From the NCBI GenBank assembly GCA_902572155.1, contig CACGET010000001.1, positions 1 to 42,884 of the forward strand: DNA of 42,884 nucleotides, in the 5' to 3' direction. The notes beneath the pieces are model-generated. The model saw only the letters and a program-made list of their open reading frames with translations, ran no database searches and was not told the DNA's origin. Source of the stretch: an uncultured Pelagibacteraceae bacterium. Its GTDB lineage: Bacteria > Pseudomonadota > Alphaproteobacteria > Pelagibacterales > Pelagibacteraceae. Below are positions 1-8,753 of the stretch, in pieces. The position numbers and the translations under genes are program-made. Each line of letters begins with the position of its first letter. Positions within the stretch are counted from its first letter, which is position 1.

Positions 1-429
1 CATAAAAATCTTTTTAGGTTTTATTAATTTTGTTAATCTATTCATAACATCTAAAACTCCCTCAAAGTGACCCTTTCTAAATTTAGCACATAAGATTTTA
101 TCTTTTTTGTTTATAAGTATTTTAGATTTTTTTTTGTCTTTATAAATATCATAAAAGTGAGGCAGATAAATAAAGTCAATTTTATTTGATTTTCTTAAAA
201 TATATAAGTCATTAATTAAATTTGAAGGATATTTTTTAAGATCTTCTTTATTATTAAATTGTTTAGGATTTACAAAAATACTAACAAGTGTTTTTTTGCA
301 CATCTGATTCGACTTGTTAATAAGTGACAAATGACCCTTATGTATTCCTCCCATAGTCGGAATAAAGCCAATGTCTTTAAATCTTGTTAAAGCATTTGAT
401 AATGATTTATTATTTAATAAAATTTTCAT
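1..429 (-). CDS. panC: Pantothenate synthetase (pantoate-beta-alanine ligase), 5' part only
   Basis: PanC joins pantoate to beta-alanine using ATP, the last step to pantothenate (vitamin B5, coenzyme A precursor), in the cytosol. The first 143 codons are present, reading from an ATG at 427-429, and the gene runs off the left edge without a stop. The start reads MKILLNNKSLSNAL. The family's nucleotide-binding signature follows as PTMGGIHKGHLSLI (usual form PTMGALHEGHL), then SIFVNPKQFN, which matches the usual VFVNPxQF. About half of a typical PanC of roughly 280 residues is therefore visible. The start lies only 34 bases from that of divergent galU, so both promoters must sit in or overlap that gap. 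The identification rests on these motifs and is firm. Whether the rest is intact cannot be seen. Confidence 0.93.
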   Translation of the reverse strand, partial: MKILLNNKSLSNALTRFKDIGFIPTMGGIHKGHLSLINKSNQMCKKTLVSIFVNPKQFNNKEDLKKYPSNLINDLYILRKSNKIDFIYLPHFYDIYKDKKKSKILINKKDKILCAKFRKGHFEGVLDVMNRLTKLIKPKKIFM

Positions 430-463
430 TTGTATAAAAATATTAAATAAGTAAAACATTTAA

Positions 464-1279
464 ATGATTAAACAAGCAATTATTCCACTAGCAGGTCTAG
501 GAACAAGATTGTTACCTCTTACCAGCGTTTTTGCTAAAGAGCTTTTGCCCATTAATGGCAAACCTGGAATTGAATATATTTTAGAGGAATGTATAGATGC
601 AGGAATTAAAGAAGTTATATTTATAATTTCAACTAAAAAAAAAATGATAAAAAATTATTTTTATAATGATAAATTTTATAAAAAGATAATTAAAAAAAAA
701 AAAGATCCAAGAATCATTAATGAGTATAAAAAAATTTTAAAGTTTAAGAAAATGATAAAATTTGTTTATCAAGATAAACCAAAGGGAACAGGAGATGCTG
801 TATTAAAAACAAAAAAATTTATACGGGACAAATATTTTCTAATGTTGTTACCTGATGATTTAATTGTAAAAAAAAACTGTTCTAAAGATATGATTAAAGT
901 ACATAATAAATATAAATGTTCAGTTATGGCAAGTATGAGTGTAAACAAGAAATCTGTTTCTAGATGGGGAATATATAATTTAAGTAAAAAATTTTCTAAA
1001 AATAATTTCTTAATAAAAAATGTAGTAGAAAAACCTTCAATTGATAATGCACCTTCAAATCAGGCAGTTATAGGTAGATATATATTGCCAAAAACTATAT
1101 TCAAAAAAATATTAAATCAAAATCCTGGGAAGGGTGGTGAAATACATATAACTGATGCCATACAATCCTTAATTGATGAAAACGAAAATTTTATTGCACA
1201 CAAATTTTCTGGAAAATATTTAGATTGTGGAACAATGGATGGTTATATTAATTCTGGTAAAGTGATTAATAAGTTATGA
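464..1279 (+). CDS. galU: UTP-glucose-1-phosphate uridylyltransferase
   Basis: GalU makes UDP-glucose from UTP and glucose-1-phosphate in the cytosol, supplying surface glycan synthesis. The 271-residue protein is slightly shorter than the usual 290-300. The nucleotide-binding loop is at residues 7-30: GLGTR at 11-15 and KELLPI at 25-30, where most relatives have KEMLPI. Later come LPDDLI, VEKP and GGEIHITDAI, all expected of this family. Its last four bases overlap the start of ugd, which uses its product, so the two are almost certainly co-transcribed and translationally coupled. A related glucose-1-phosphate thymidylyltransferase is possible in principle, but the GalU-type GGEI.TDAI segment and the ugd neighbour argue for GalU. 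Confidence 0.95.
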   Translation: MIKQAIIPLAGLGTRLLPLTSVFAKELLPINGKPGIEYILEECIDAGIKEVIFIISTKKKMIKNYFYNDKFYKKIIKKKKDPRIINEYKKILKFKKMIKFVYQDKPKGTGDAVLKTKKFIRDKYFLMLLPDDLIVKKNCSKDMIKVHNKYKCSVMASMSVNKKSVSRWGIYNLSKKFSKNNFLIKNVVEKPSIDNAPSNQAVIGRYILPKTIFKKILNQNPGKGGEIHITDAIQSLIDENENFIAHKFSGKYLDCGTMDGYINSGKVINKL

Positions 1280-2583
1280 AATTATGTATGATAGGTGCTG
1301 GATATGTTGGTTTAGTTAGTGGAGTTTGTTTTTCTGATCTTGGAAACACTGTTTATTGTGTGGATAAAAATAAAGAAAAAATAGATTTATTAAATGCTGG
1401 TCATTTACCAATATATGAACCTGGGCTCGAAGAAATTTTAAAAAAAAATTTTAAACAAAAAAGATTAATTTTTACTTCTGATTTAAAGTTCGCTGTTCAA
1501 AAAGCAGATATAATCTTTATATGTGTTGGTACACCTACGAAAAAAAATAGTAATTCAGCAGATTTGAAATATATTTTCCAAGTGGTAAATCAATTAAAAA
1601 AGTATATTAATAAATATAAGATCATAGTTACAAAATCTACAGTTCCTGTTTCAACTGGTGATAAGATTGAAAATATTCTTCTAAAACAAAAAAAGAGAAA
1701 AATTGTAGATATTGTCTCTAATCCAGAATTTTTGAGAGAAGGTGAGGCTATTAGAGACTTTATTTATCCAGATAGAGTAGTGATAGGAACTGATAGTATT
1801 AAAGCAAATAAAATACTTAAATCTTTGTATCTTCCTATTGTTAAAAAAAATAACAGATATTTCAATACATCAAGAAGAGCAGCAGAATTAATCAAATATG
1901 CCTCAAACGCGTTCTTAGCTACTAAAATTTCATATATAAATGAAATGGCTAATCTTTGTGAAAAAGTTGGTGTTGATATAAAAGACATATCTTTAGGTAT
2001 GGGTACTGATCAACGCATAGGTGAGAGATTTTTGAGGGCTGGCCCCGCTTATGGTGGTTCGTGTTTTCCAAAAGATACTAGAGCATTAATAGATACAGCA
2101 AATCTTTTTAAGACAAATCTATCAATAGTTAAAACAGTTATTAAATCTAATGAACATAGAAAATTATTGTTAACCAATAAAGTTAAAAAAATTTTAAAAA
2201 ACAAGTTAAAAAATAAAGTAATTACCTTCTTAGGTGTTACTTTTAAGCCTAATACAGATGATATGAGAGAAGCATCAAGTTTATTCATGATACCTAAACT
2301 AAATAAACTAAATGCAAGAATTAAATATATTGACCCATCTGGAAAAAAAAAAGAATTTAATAATTTAAAAAATGTTAAATTTTGTAAAGATATTTCATCC
2401 GCGTGTTATAAAAGTGATCTTATTATTATTCATACAGAATGGAATGAATTCAAGTTATTAAATTTTAAAAATCTTGTTAAAAAGAAAGATTTTGTTATTT
2501 TTGATATGAGAAATATATATTCACCTTTAAAGATGAAAAATTTAAAAATTAAGTATTTTGCTGTAGGTAGACAATCTAATTAA
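1276..2583 (+). CDS. ugd: UDP-glucose 6-dehydrogenase
   Basis: This enzyme oxidises UDP-glucose twice with NAD+ to UDP-glucuronate, a precursor of acidic polysaccharides and some lipid modifications. The 435-residue length is typical. The N-terminal Rossmann fold starts at once with MIGAGYVGLVSG (residues 5-16). GTPT is at 85-88, and STVPVSTGD and NPEFLREGEAI cover about 121-158. The catalytic cysteine is C263 in GGSCFPKD, and the UDP-binding C-terminal domain starts near GVTFKPNTDD. The start overlaps the end of galU by four bases. The stop overlaps, tail to tail, the stop of the RidA-like gene on the other strand, leaving no room for a terminator between them. What the UDP-glucuronate is used for cannot be seen here. 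Confidence 0.96.
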   Translation: MKLCMIGAGYVGLVSGVCFSDLGNTVYCVDKNKEKIDLLNAGHLPIYEPGLEEILKKNFKQKRLIFTSDLKFAVQKADIIFICVGTPTKKNSNSADLKYIFQVVNQLKKYINKYKIIVTKSTVPVSTGDKIENILLKQKKRKIVDIVSNPEFLREGEAIRDFIYPDRVVIGTDSIKANKILKSLYLPIVKKNNRYFNTSRRAAELIKYASNAFLATKISYINEMANLCEKVGVDIKDISLGMGTDQRIGERFLRAGPAYGGSCFPKDTRALIDTANLFKTNLSIVKTVIKSNEHRKLLLTNKVKKILKNKLKNKVITFLGVTFKPNTDDMREASSLFMIPKLNKLNARIKYIDPSGKKKEFNNLKNVKFCKDISSACYKSDLIIIHTEWNEFKLLNFKNLVKKKDFVIFDMRNIYSPLKMKNLKIKYFAVGRQSN

Positions 2584-3041
2584 TTTAATTCAAAAATAGC
2601 ATCAACTTCTACTGAAACTCCCAAGGGTAAGCTATTGGTACTCACTGCGGCTCTCGTGTGCATTCCTTTATCACCAAAGATTGATTTAATTAAATCCGAA
2701 GCACCATTAATTACTTTTGGTTGTTCAATAAAATCGTCTGTAGAATTAACAAAGCCTGTTAATTTAATGCAAGATTTTATTTTTGAAAGATCATCATTAC
2801 AAGCTTTCTTTGCTTGAGCTACAATACTTAATCCACATCTTTCTGCTGCTTTATAAGCTTCTTCAGTACTTAAGTCTCTACCAACTTTACCCTTGATTAG
2901 CTCACCTTGTGAATTTATTGATATTTGTCCTGAAATATAAAGTAAATTTCCAGATATTTTTGTAGCAACATATGATCCAACAGGTGCTTTTGCTTCAGGT
3001 AATTCAATATTTAATTCTTTTATTTTATTTTCAAAGCTCAT
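2580..3041 (-). CDS. RidA/YjgF family enamine/imine deaminase, long subtype
   Basis: RidA-family proteins hydrolyse reactive enamine and imine intermediates, such as 2-aminoacrylate, released by PLP enzymes. This one has 153 residues, longer than the classic 128 or so, fitting the longer Rid subgroup. The fold signature YISGQI is at about 35-40, and the substrate-binding arginine expected of active members is probably R130 in HTRAAV, followed by PLGVSVEVDAIFEL. Its start overlaps the end of the small secreted-protein gene by four bases, so it is the last gene of the ruvX-to-ridA run. Its stop overlaps that of ugd. Family membership is clear. Subfamily and true substrate are not, so no gene symbol is given. 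Confidence 0.88.
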   Translation of the reverse strand: MSFENKIKELNIELPEAKAPVGSYVATKISGNLLYISGQISINSQGELIKGKVGRDLSTEEAYKAAERCGLSIVAQAKKACNDDLSKIKSCIKLTGFVNSTDDFIEQPKVINGASDLIKSIFGDKGMHTRAAVSTNSLPLGVSVEVDAIFELN

Positions 3042-3277
3042 TCTTCTTCTTTATTTTTTTTAAAAAATTCACTTAATGTCTTACTTGATTTAAAATTATC
3101 TAATTTTTTTGTTAGACCTGATTTATCACTCTTATGTTTTAAATTATCTTTAGTACATTTTAAATACATTTTGGAAAGTTTATCAAATTCTGAACAATCT
3201 TTAATTTCAGCACTAGCTATTGATATCAGAATAAATGAAATTATTGAAATTATTGAAATTGTTCTAATTTTTTTCAT
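3038..3277 (-). CDS. Small secreted protein of unknown function (79 residues)
   Basis: I do not recognise this gene. The protein starts MKKIRTISII and has a typical signal peptide: two lysines and an arginine, a hydrophobic run of isoleucines and serines, then a likely cleavage after IASA near residue 23. That leaves about 56 residues that are highly charged, mostly lysine, with two cysteines (C28 and C41) that could form a disulfide in the periplasm. The signal-peptide DNA contains a short tandem repeat (GAAATTATT-like units, about 3236-3262) that encodes the repeated ISI pattern. It begins one base after the topA stop and overlaps the RidA-like gene by four bases, so it looks like a real, co-translated gene rather than chance. 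Confidence 0.7.
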   Translation of the reverse strand: MKKIRTISIISIISFILISIASAEIKDCSEFDKLSKMYLKCTKDNLKHKSDKSGLTKKLDNFKSSKTLSEFFKKNKEEE

Positions 3278-3278
3278 A

Positions 3279-5864
3279 CTAGTTTTTTTTTATTTTTTTT
3301 TTCTTTTTATTCATATCGTATTCTTTTCTTTTCTCAATTAATATTAAGGCCTCTTCTATTGTTAATTCTGTAGGATCCTTTTCTTCGGGTATTGTTGCAT
3401 TTAGGGATTTATATTTAATATATGGACCATATTGGCCTTTCATTACTCTTACTGGTTTTTTATCTTCAGGATGTTCGCCTAAGTCTTTTATAATTGAAGA
3501 AGACATTCTCCCAGGCTTTGCTTCAGCTATGAGCGTTATAGCTCTATTTAACCCTATTGAAAAAATTTCATCAACGTTTTCTATCCTTGCCGACTTATTC
3601 TCACATTTTAAGTAAGGACCAAATCTACCTGTATTTAAAGTGATTTCTTTTTGATTCTCTGGATTAATACCCAGTGATTTAGGGAGTGAGCATAAAAATT
3701 TAGCTTTTTCTAAATCTACACTTTCTAATTCAATTCCTTTTGGAATTGATACATTTTTTAATAATTCATTTGCTTCAGGTTTCTTTTTTTTTGTTTTTTT
3801 TCTTTTTTTAGGTTTTTCTTCTTCAATATTTTCTTCAAGAATCTTCTCATATTGGAGATAAGGACCAAATCTTCCATTTTTGAGAAAAATATCATTTCCA
3901 TTTTCATGTTTTCCTAGAAATTTGGGCTCTGCAAGTTGTGACTGAGCTGCTGCTTTAGCTTTTGATAATGGTCTTGTAAATTTACATTCTGGATAATTCG
4001 AACACCCTATAAAAGCACCTCCTCTAAAACTATTTTTTAAACTTAATGAACCAGTATCACACAACTGACATTTTCTAACTATCTTTCCTTCTTTGTCAGT
4101 GTCAAATATCAATGCTCCTAAACTTTCATTTAAAAGATCTAAAACTTCTCTAGTTCTTTTTTCTTTTACCTCTGAAACATTACTATTAAAATCTTTCCAA
4201 AACATTTCTAAGACTTTTAACCAACTTTCTTTTCCAGAAGTTATTTCATCTAGCTGATCCTCTAGTCCAGCTGTAAAGTTATAATCCACATACTTTGAAA
4301 ATAATTTTTCTAAAAACGCAGAAATTAATTTACCTCTATCAGTTGGGAAAAATCTTTTATTAACTATTTCTGCATAACCTCTATTTGCTATTGTTGAAAT
4401 TATACTTGCATAAGTTGAAGGCCTTCCAATTCCTAACTCTTCTAGTTTTTTAACCAAACTAGCCTCAGAGTAACGTGGGGGAGGCTGGGTAAAATGTTGT
4501 TCATCAATAAGAGCTTCTATATTAATTGGTCCTTTAGACATCTCAGGTAAAATTTGCTCATCATCATCTTTGCTTTGATTTGAATAAACTTTTAAAAATC
4601 CATCAAATTTCAAAACTGATCCGCTTGATTTACATACAGTTTTACCGTCTTCAGACTCAATCGTTATAGTATTTCTATCAAATTTTGCTGTTTCCATTTG
4701 AGACGACAGAGCTCTAGACCAAATTAAAGAATATAATTTTTGCTGGTCAGAACTTAAATACTTTTTAACAGAATCTGGATTTTTATTAATATCAGTTGGT
4801 CTTATTGCTTCATGCGCTTCCTGAGCATTTTTTGCTTTTTTTCCTGAGTAATTATTTGGATTTTCTGGCAAGTATTCATTTCCATATTCTTTTTTAATAA
4901 AATTTCTAAAATCAGAGACAGCATCAGCTGATAAATTAGTTCCATCCGTTCTCATATAAGTAATTAATCCAACTGTATCTCCCTCAATTTCTATTCCTTG
5001 ATAAAGTTTTTGTGCTATTTGCATTGTTCTTGATGCACCAAAACCCAGTCTACTAGAAGCAACTTGCTGAAGTGTTGAAGTAGTAAAGGGTCCAGAAGGA
5101 TTTCTGCTAACAACTTTTGAGGAAATATCAGTTATGTTAAATTTTTTGGTCTTAATATCTGAAATTGCCTTTTCAATTTCCTCTTTATTTTTAAATGAGA
5201 ATTTTTCAATTTTTTCTCCATCAAGTTGAGAAATACTTGATGTAATTTTGCTTTTGTTTTTATCCTGAAAATTAATACTTAAAGTCCAAAACTCTTCAGG
5301 TTTGAATAATTCAATTTCATGTTCTCTTTCAGTAATCAATTTTAGTGCAACAGATTGAACTCTGCCTGCTGATTTTGAACCAGGTAATTTAGTCCAAAGT
5401 ATTGGTGATATATTAAATCCCACCAAATAATCTAATGCTCTTCTAGCCATATATGCATCAACTAATAATGGTTCTATCTGTCTTGGATTTTCAATACCAT
5501 GTGTGACGGCTTTTTTTGTTATTTCATTAAATACTACACGTTCAATTTCTTTATCCTTTAAAAGTTTTTTTTCATCTAAATATTCTTTTACATGCCATGC
5601 TATTGCCTCACCCTCACGATCTGGGTCGGTAGCAAGAATTATTTTCGAGGACTCTTTTGCAGCATCAGTAATTTCTTTTAAATATTTTTTTGAAAAGCTA
5701 TCAACTTCCCATTCCATTTTAAAATTTTGATCAGGATCAACTGATCCATTTTTTGAAGGAAGATCTCTAATATGACCATAGCTAGCTAAAACGGTATAGT
5801 TATCACCTAAATATTTATTAATTGTTTTCGCTTTAGCAGGGCTTTCAACTATGACTAGATTCAT
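3279..5864 (-). CDS. topA: DNA topoisomerase I (type IA)
   Basis: TopA relaxes negative supercoils by cutting one strand through a tyrosine intermediate. The 861-residue protein has the Toprim domain at the N-terminus (VIVESPAKA at 4-12, and ATDPDREGEAIAWH at 78-91, which carries the metal-binding acidic residues). The catalytic tyrosine is Y303 in ITYMRTDGT, and HEAIRPT is at 351-357. One C4 zinc finger follows (C599, C602, C621, C627). Three topoisomerase C-terminal repeats come next, each with a GxFGPY or GQYGPY core (about 663-671, 746-752, 810-815), separated by a lysine-rich linker near 685-696. The tail is a lysine run. Many bacteria have several zinc fingers; having only one plus these repeats is usual in alphaproteobacteria. 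It lies 37 bases downstream of plsY. Confidence 0.97.
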   Translation of the reverse strand: MNLVIVESPAKAKTINKYLGDNYTVLASYGHIRDLPSKNGSVDPDQNFKMEWEVDSFSKKYLKEITDAAKESSKIILATDPDREGEAIAWHVKEYLDEKKLLKDKEIERVVFNEITKKAVTHGIENPRQIEPLLVDAYMARRALDYLVGFNISPILWTKLPGSKSAGRVQSVALKLITEREHEIELFKPEEFWTLSINFQDKNKSKITSSISQLDGEKIEKFSFKNKEEIEKAISDIKTKKFNITDISSKVVSRNPSGPFTTSTLQQVASSRLGFGASRTMQIAQKLYQGIEIEGDTVGLITYMRTDGTNLSADAVSDFRNFIKKEYGNEYLPENPNNYSGKKAKNAQEAHEAIRPTDINKNPDSVKKYLSSDQQKLYSLIWSRALSSQMETAKFDRNTITIESEDGKTVCKSSGSVLKFDGFLKVYSNQSKDDDEQILPEMSKGPINIEALIDEQHFTQPPPRYSEASLVKKLEELGIGRPSTYASIISTIANRGYAEIVNKRFFPTDRGKLISAFLEKLFSKYVDYNFTAGLEDQLDEITSGKESWLKVLEMFWKDFNSNVSEVKEKRTREVLDLLNESLGALIFDTDKEGKIVRKCQLCDTGSLSLKNSFRGGAFIGCSNYPECKFTRPLSKAKAAAQSQLAEPKFLGKHENGNDIFLKNGRFGPYLQYEKILEENIEEEKPKKRKKTKKKKPEANELLKNVSIPKGIELESVDLEKAKFLCSLPKSLGINPENQKEITLNTGRFGPYLKCENKSARIENVDEIFSIGLNRAITLIAEAKPGRMSSSIIKDLGEHPEDKKPVRVMKGQYGPYIKYKSLNATIPEEKDPTELTIEEALILIEKRKEYDMNKKKKKIKKN

Positions 5865-5901
5865 AAAATAACAAACTACTCAAAAGAGTTTGATAGTCAA
5901 A

Positions 5902-6480
5902 TTAATAAATTTTTGTCTTAGTTTCTTCTTTATTTTTCAAGCGTTTAATATTTTCTCTATGAGTGAAAAATATTAAAATAAACATTATTACGTAAAAAAA
6001 TACATTTTCTGTACTCTCAAAAATTAAAATATAAACAGGTATTGAAAGTGATCCTATCAAGGAAGATAAAGATGAATATTTAGAAATAAAAAAAATTATT
6101 AACCAACAAATACCAAAAACTAAACCAAAAATAATATTTAAAGAAAAAAGTATCCCAACATATGTCGCTACACCTTTTCCACCTTTAAATTTTAGCCATA
6201 ATGGGAATGCATGACCAATAAAAGCACATAAAGCTGATATATAGACCATCTCAGGGAAATTAAATTTTACATACAAAACTGGAATTACTGCTTTTAACAC
6301 ATCAAGTAATAATGTTGAATAGCCAATCAGTTTATTGCCAGTTCTTAAAGCATTAGTTGCACCAATATTGCCAGAACCAATTTCTCTAATGTCTTTTTTT
6401 AAAAATATTTTAGTTAAAATTAATCCAAAAGGAATTGATCCCATTAAGTATGAGATTAAACCTATTATAAAAAGTTCCAT
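5902..6480 (-). CDS. plsY: Glycerol-3-phosphate acyltransferase (acyl-phosphate type)
   Basis: PlsY is an inner-membrane enzyme that moves an acyl group from acyl-phosphate to glycerol-3-phosphate, the first step of phospholipid synthesis. The 192 residues are almost all membrane segments (about five or six). The conserved family loops are present: GSIPFGLI near 14-21, GSGNIGATNALR near 36-47, and KFKGGKGVAT near 98-107, the phosphate-binding glycine-rich loop. It begins two bases before the pyrC-like stop and belongs to the minus-strand operon. In many alphaproteobacteria dprA follows plsY, but here topA follows directly. Confidence 0.94.
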   Translation of the reverse strand: MELFIIGLISYLMGSIPFGLILTKIFLKKDIREIGSGNIGATNALRTGNKLIGYSTLLLDVLKAVIPVLYVKFNFPEMVYISALCAFIGHAFPLWLKFKGGKGVATYVGILFSLNIIFGLVFGICWLIIFFISKYSSLSSLIGSLSIPVYILIFESTENVFFYVIMFILIFFTHRENIKRLKNKEETKTKIY

Positions 6481-6482
6481 TC

Positions 6483-7769
6483 TTATATTTTAAATAATTC
6501 TTTACCTTTTACAAATGTATTGATCACTTTTCCTTGAAGTTTCTTATCTTCAATTGAAGTATTTTTAGATTTAGAAATTAAATTTTCTTTTTTTACAATC
6601 CATGGTTTATTGATATCGACTATACAAAAATCTGCATCATTACCAATAGTCAAGTTTCCTTTATTTATATTTAATATTTTTGCTGGATTAGAAGTTAATG
6701 CTTGAATTATGGTTTCAAGTTTTAGAGATCCATTATGAAATAATTCTAAACTCAAAGATAACAATGTCTCAATACCAGATGCACCTGTAGCTGCTTGAGC
6801 AAAAGTTAATCTTTTAGATTCTTCATCTTCAGGTTTATGATCAGAAACAATTACATCAATAGTTTTATCTCTTAAACCTTGAACTAAAGCTTCTCGATCT
6901 TCTTCTCTTCTCAGTGGAGGTGATAATTTTAAAAATGTTCTAAAATCTCCAATATCATTTTCATTTAATGAGAGATTATTTATTGATACACCGCAAGTAA
7001 ATTTAACATTTTGTTTACGTTCCTTAATTATATCTACAGATTTTCCTGCTGAAAGTTGAGATATATGATATCGACATTTAGTTTTTTCTAAGAGAGTAAG
7101 GTCTCTTTCAATTATAATTCTTTCAGCAATATCTGGTATGCTTGATAAGCCTAGTTTTGTTGCAATAATACCAGAATTAATCATTCCATTTTTAGCTAAA
7201 TCGTAATCTTCAGCATGTTGCATTATAAGACATCCCAAATCTTTGGCTGAATTCATAATTCTAGACATAAGTCTAGTATTTTGAATTGTTTTTACTCCGT
7301 CAGTAAATGCTATAATTCCTTTTTTGGCTAGCAAGCCAAATTCAGTCATATTGGTGCCATCAGTGTTTTGAGTTAATGAAGCGCAAGGAAAGATATTTAT
7401 TTTAGATTTATCACGTCCTCTTCTTTTTAAAAAATCTACAATTGATACATTATCTATAATTGGGTCTGTATTAGGCATGGTTACGACGGAAGTTACTCCA
7501 CCAGACAATGCTGCATTACTCAAAGTTCTAAAATTTTCTTTATATTCATACCCTGGTTCACCTACAAAAACTCTCATATCTACTATACCAGGAAATATAT
7601 ATTTACCCTTTAAGTCAGTAGGTTTTTCTCTAGTTGGTAAATTGTTTGTATTTACCTTTTTTCCTACTGCTTCTATCTTTCCGTCTTCTCCAATTATTAA
7701 TCCACCATTTTCGTTTATAGAATTATGAGGATCTATAATGTTTGCATTTATAAAGTATTGTTTTTTCAT
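6483..7769 (-). CDS. pyrC: Dihydroorotase-like protein (PyrC homologue lacking several metal ligands)
   Basis: This protein belongs to the class I dihydroorotase family, which closes carbamoyl-aspartate to dihydroorotate in pyrimidine synthesis. Length (428) and overall fold signs are normal: PGIVDMRVFVGEPG at 60-73, GGVTSVVTMPNTDP at 90-103, MQHAED at 183-188 and VIVSDHKPED at 307-316. The zinc-binding HxH, which should stand at 66-68, reads RVF. The histidine expected in the HxxH segment reads Q238 (YHISQLS). H185 and D310 remain. Such variants next to pyrB are known in alphaproteobacteria. They resemble the non-catalytic PyrC' partners of aspartate transcarbamoylase in Pseudomonas, so a structural role with PyrB is likely and a separate active dihydroorotase may exist elsewhere. 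It sits directly after pyrB with no gap. Confidence 0.82.
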   Translation of the reverse strand: MKKQYFINANIIDPHNSINENGGLIIGEDGKIEAVGKKVNTNNLPTREKPTDLKGKYIFPGIVDMRVFVGEPGYEYKENFRTLSNAALSGGVTSVVTMPNTDPIIDNVSIVDFLKRRGRDKSKINIFPCASLTQNTDGTNMTEFGLLAKKGIIAFTDGVKTIQNTRLMSRIMNSAKDLGCLIMQHAEDYDLAKNGMINSGIIATKLGLSSIPDIAERIIIERDLTLLEKTKCRYHISQLSAGKSVDIIKERKQNVKFTCGVSINNLSLNENDIGDFRTFLKLSPPLRREEDREALVQGLRDKTIDVIVSDHKPEDEESKRLTFAQAATGASGIETLLSLSLELFHNGSLKLETIIQALTSNPAKILNINKGNLTIGNDADFCIVDINKPWIVKKENLISKSKNTSIEDKKLQGKVINTFVKGKELFKI

Positions 7770-8711
7770 TTATTCACAAAATATTTTTAAACATGCCATT
7801 CTTACAGCAACACCTAATTCAACTTGTTCTTTAATTACACTCTTGTTTATGTCGTCAGCTAATCTCGTATCAATTTCAATACCTCTATTCATCGGACCAG
7901 GATGCATAATTAGAGCATCTGATTTTGCATGATCGAGTTTATCAGGAGTTAACCCATAATATTCATAGTACTCTCTATTTGATGAAAGATATGAACTAGT
8001 CATCCTTTCATTTTGCAATCTAAGCATCATCACAATATCACAATCTTTAAGTCCTTTTTTCATATCAGTAAAAGTGTTTACTCCAAATTTTTCAATTTCT
8101 TTTGGCATAAGATTTGATGGAGCAACGATATTAACCTCAGCTCCTAACATCGTAAGAAGATAAATATTTGATCTAGCTACTCTCGAATGAAGTATATCTC
8201 CGCATATTGCTATTTTTAATCCTTGAATTTTTTTTTTTCGATTTCTAATTGTTAATGCATCTAATAAAGCTTGAGTAGGATGCTCACGTCTACCATCCCC
8301 AGCATTTAACACTACACAATTAACTTTTTGAGATAAAAGATTACAAGCACCAGAGTCTTGATGTCTGATCACAATTATATCAGGATGCATTGCATTTAGA
8401 GTCATTGCAGTATCAATCAACGTTTCACCTTTTTTAATGGCTGAGTTAACCATATTCATTGACATAACATCCGCCCCAAGTCTTTTTCCAGCAAGTTCAA
8501 ATGAGCTTTGAGTTCTAGTTGATGGCTCAAAGAATAAGTTTATTTGTGTTTTGCCTCTTAACACATCAATTTTTTTATTTTTACTCTGATTTAATTTTAT
8601 AAAATCTTCTGACTCATCCAATATATAATTAATATCATTCACTGATAAATCTTGGATACCTAACAGATGTTTTTGTGAGATTTTAACAGCTTTATTGGTT
8701 TTAATTGCCAT
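7770..8711 (-). CDS. pyrB: Aspartate carbamoyltransferase catalytic chain
   Basis: PyrB condenses carbamoyl phosphate with aspartate, the committed step of pyrimidine synthesis. I place the start at the ATG at 8709-8711 (MAIKTNKAVK). A longer TTG-start reading from 8750 is possible, but the shorter one has a GAG about eight bases upstream and matches usual N-termini. The protein is then 313 residues, the normal length. Signatures seen are the carbamoyl-phosphate loop FFEPSTRTQSSFE, then HPTQALLDALTI and MHPGPMNRG. No pyrI regulatory chain gene is next to it. The pyrC-like gene follows with zero spacing, which fits a PyrB/PyrC' complex. Confidence 0.95.
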   Translation of the reverse strand: MAIKTNKAVKISQKHLLGIQDLSVNDINYILDESEDFIKLNQSKNKKIDVLRGKTQINLFFEPSTRTQSSFELAGKRLGADVMSMNMVNSAIKKGETLIDTAMTLNAMHPDIIVIRHQDSGACNLLSQKVNCVVLNAGDGRREHPTQALLDALTIRNRKKKIQGLKIAICGDILHSRVARSNIYLLTMLGAEVNIVAPSNLMPKEIEKFGVNTFTDMKKGLKDCDIVMMLRLQNERMTSSYLSSNREYYEYYGLTPDKLDHAKSDALIMHPGPMNRGIEIDTRLADDINKSVIKEQVELGVAVRMACLKIFCE

Positions 8712-8753
8712 TAAAATTAACTCTATAGCTATAAAGCCTCTAAATGGCAAGGA

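Noticed and set aside
3236..3262. Short tandem repeat GAAATTATT
   Set aside because: It lies within the signal peptide codons of the 79-residue protein and simply encodes repeated Ile-Ser; too short to be a meaningful repeat element.
5873..5897. Possible hairpin ACTC-AAAA-GAGT between topA and plsY
   Set aside because: Only four base pairs with no following T run on the transcribed strand; too weak for a terminator and common by chance in such DNA.
8712..8750. Longer pyrB start (TTG, 13 extra residues)
   Set aside because: The internal ATG at 8711 has a better ribosome-binding site and matches family N-termini; the extension begins at the end of ruvX and looks untranslated.
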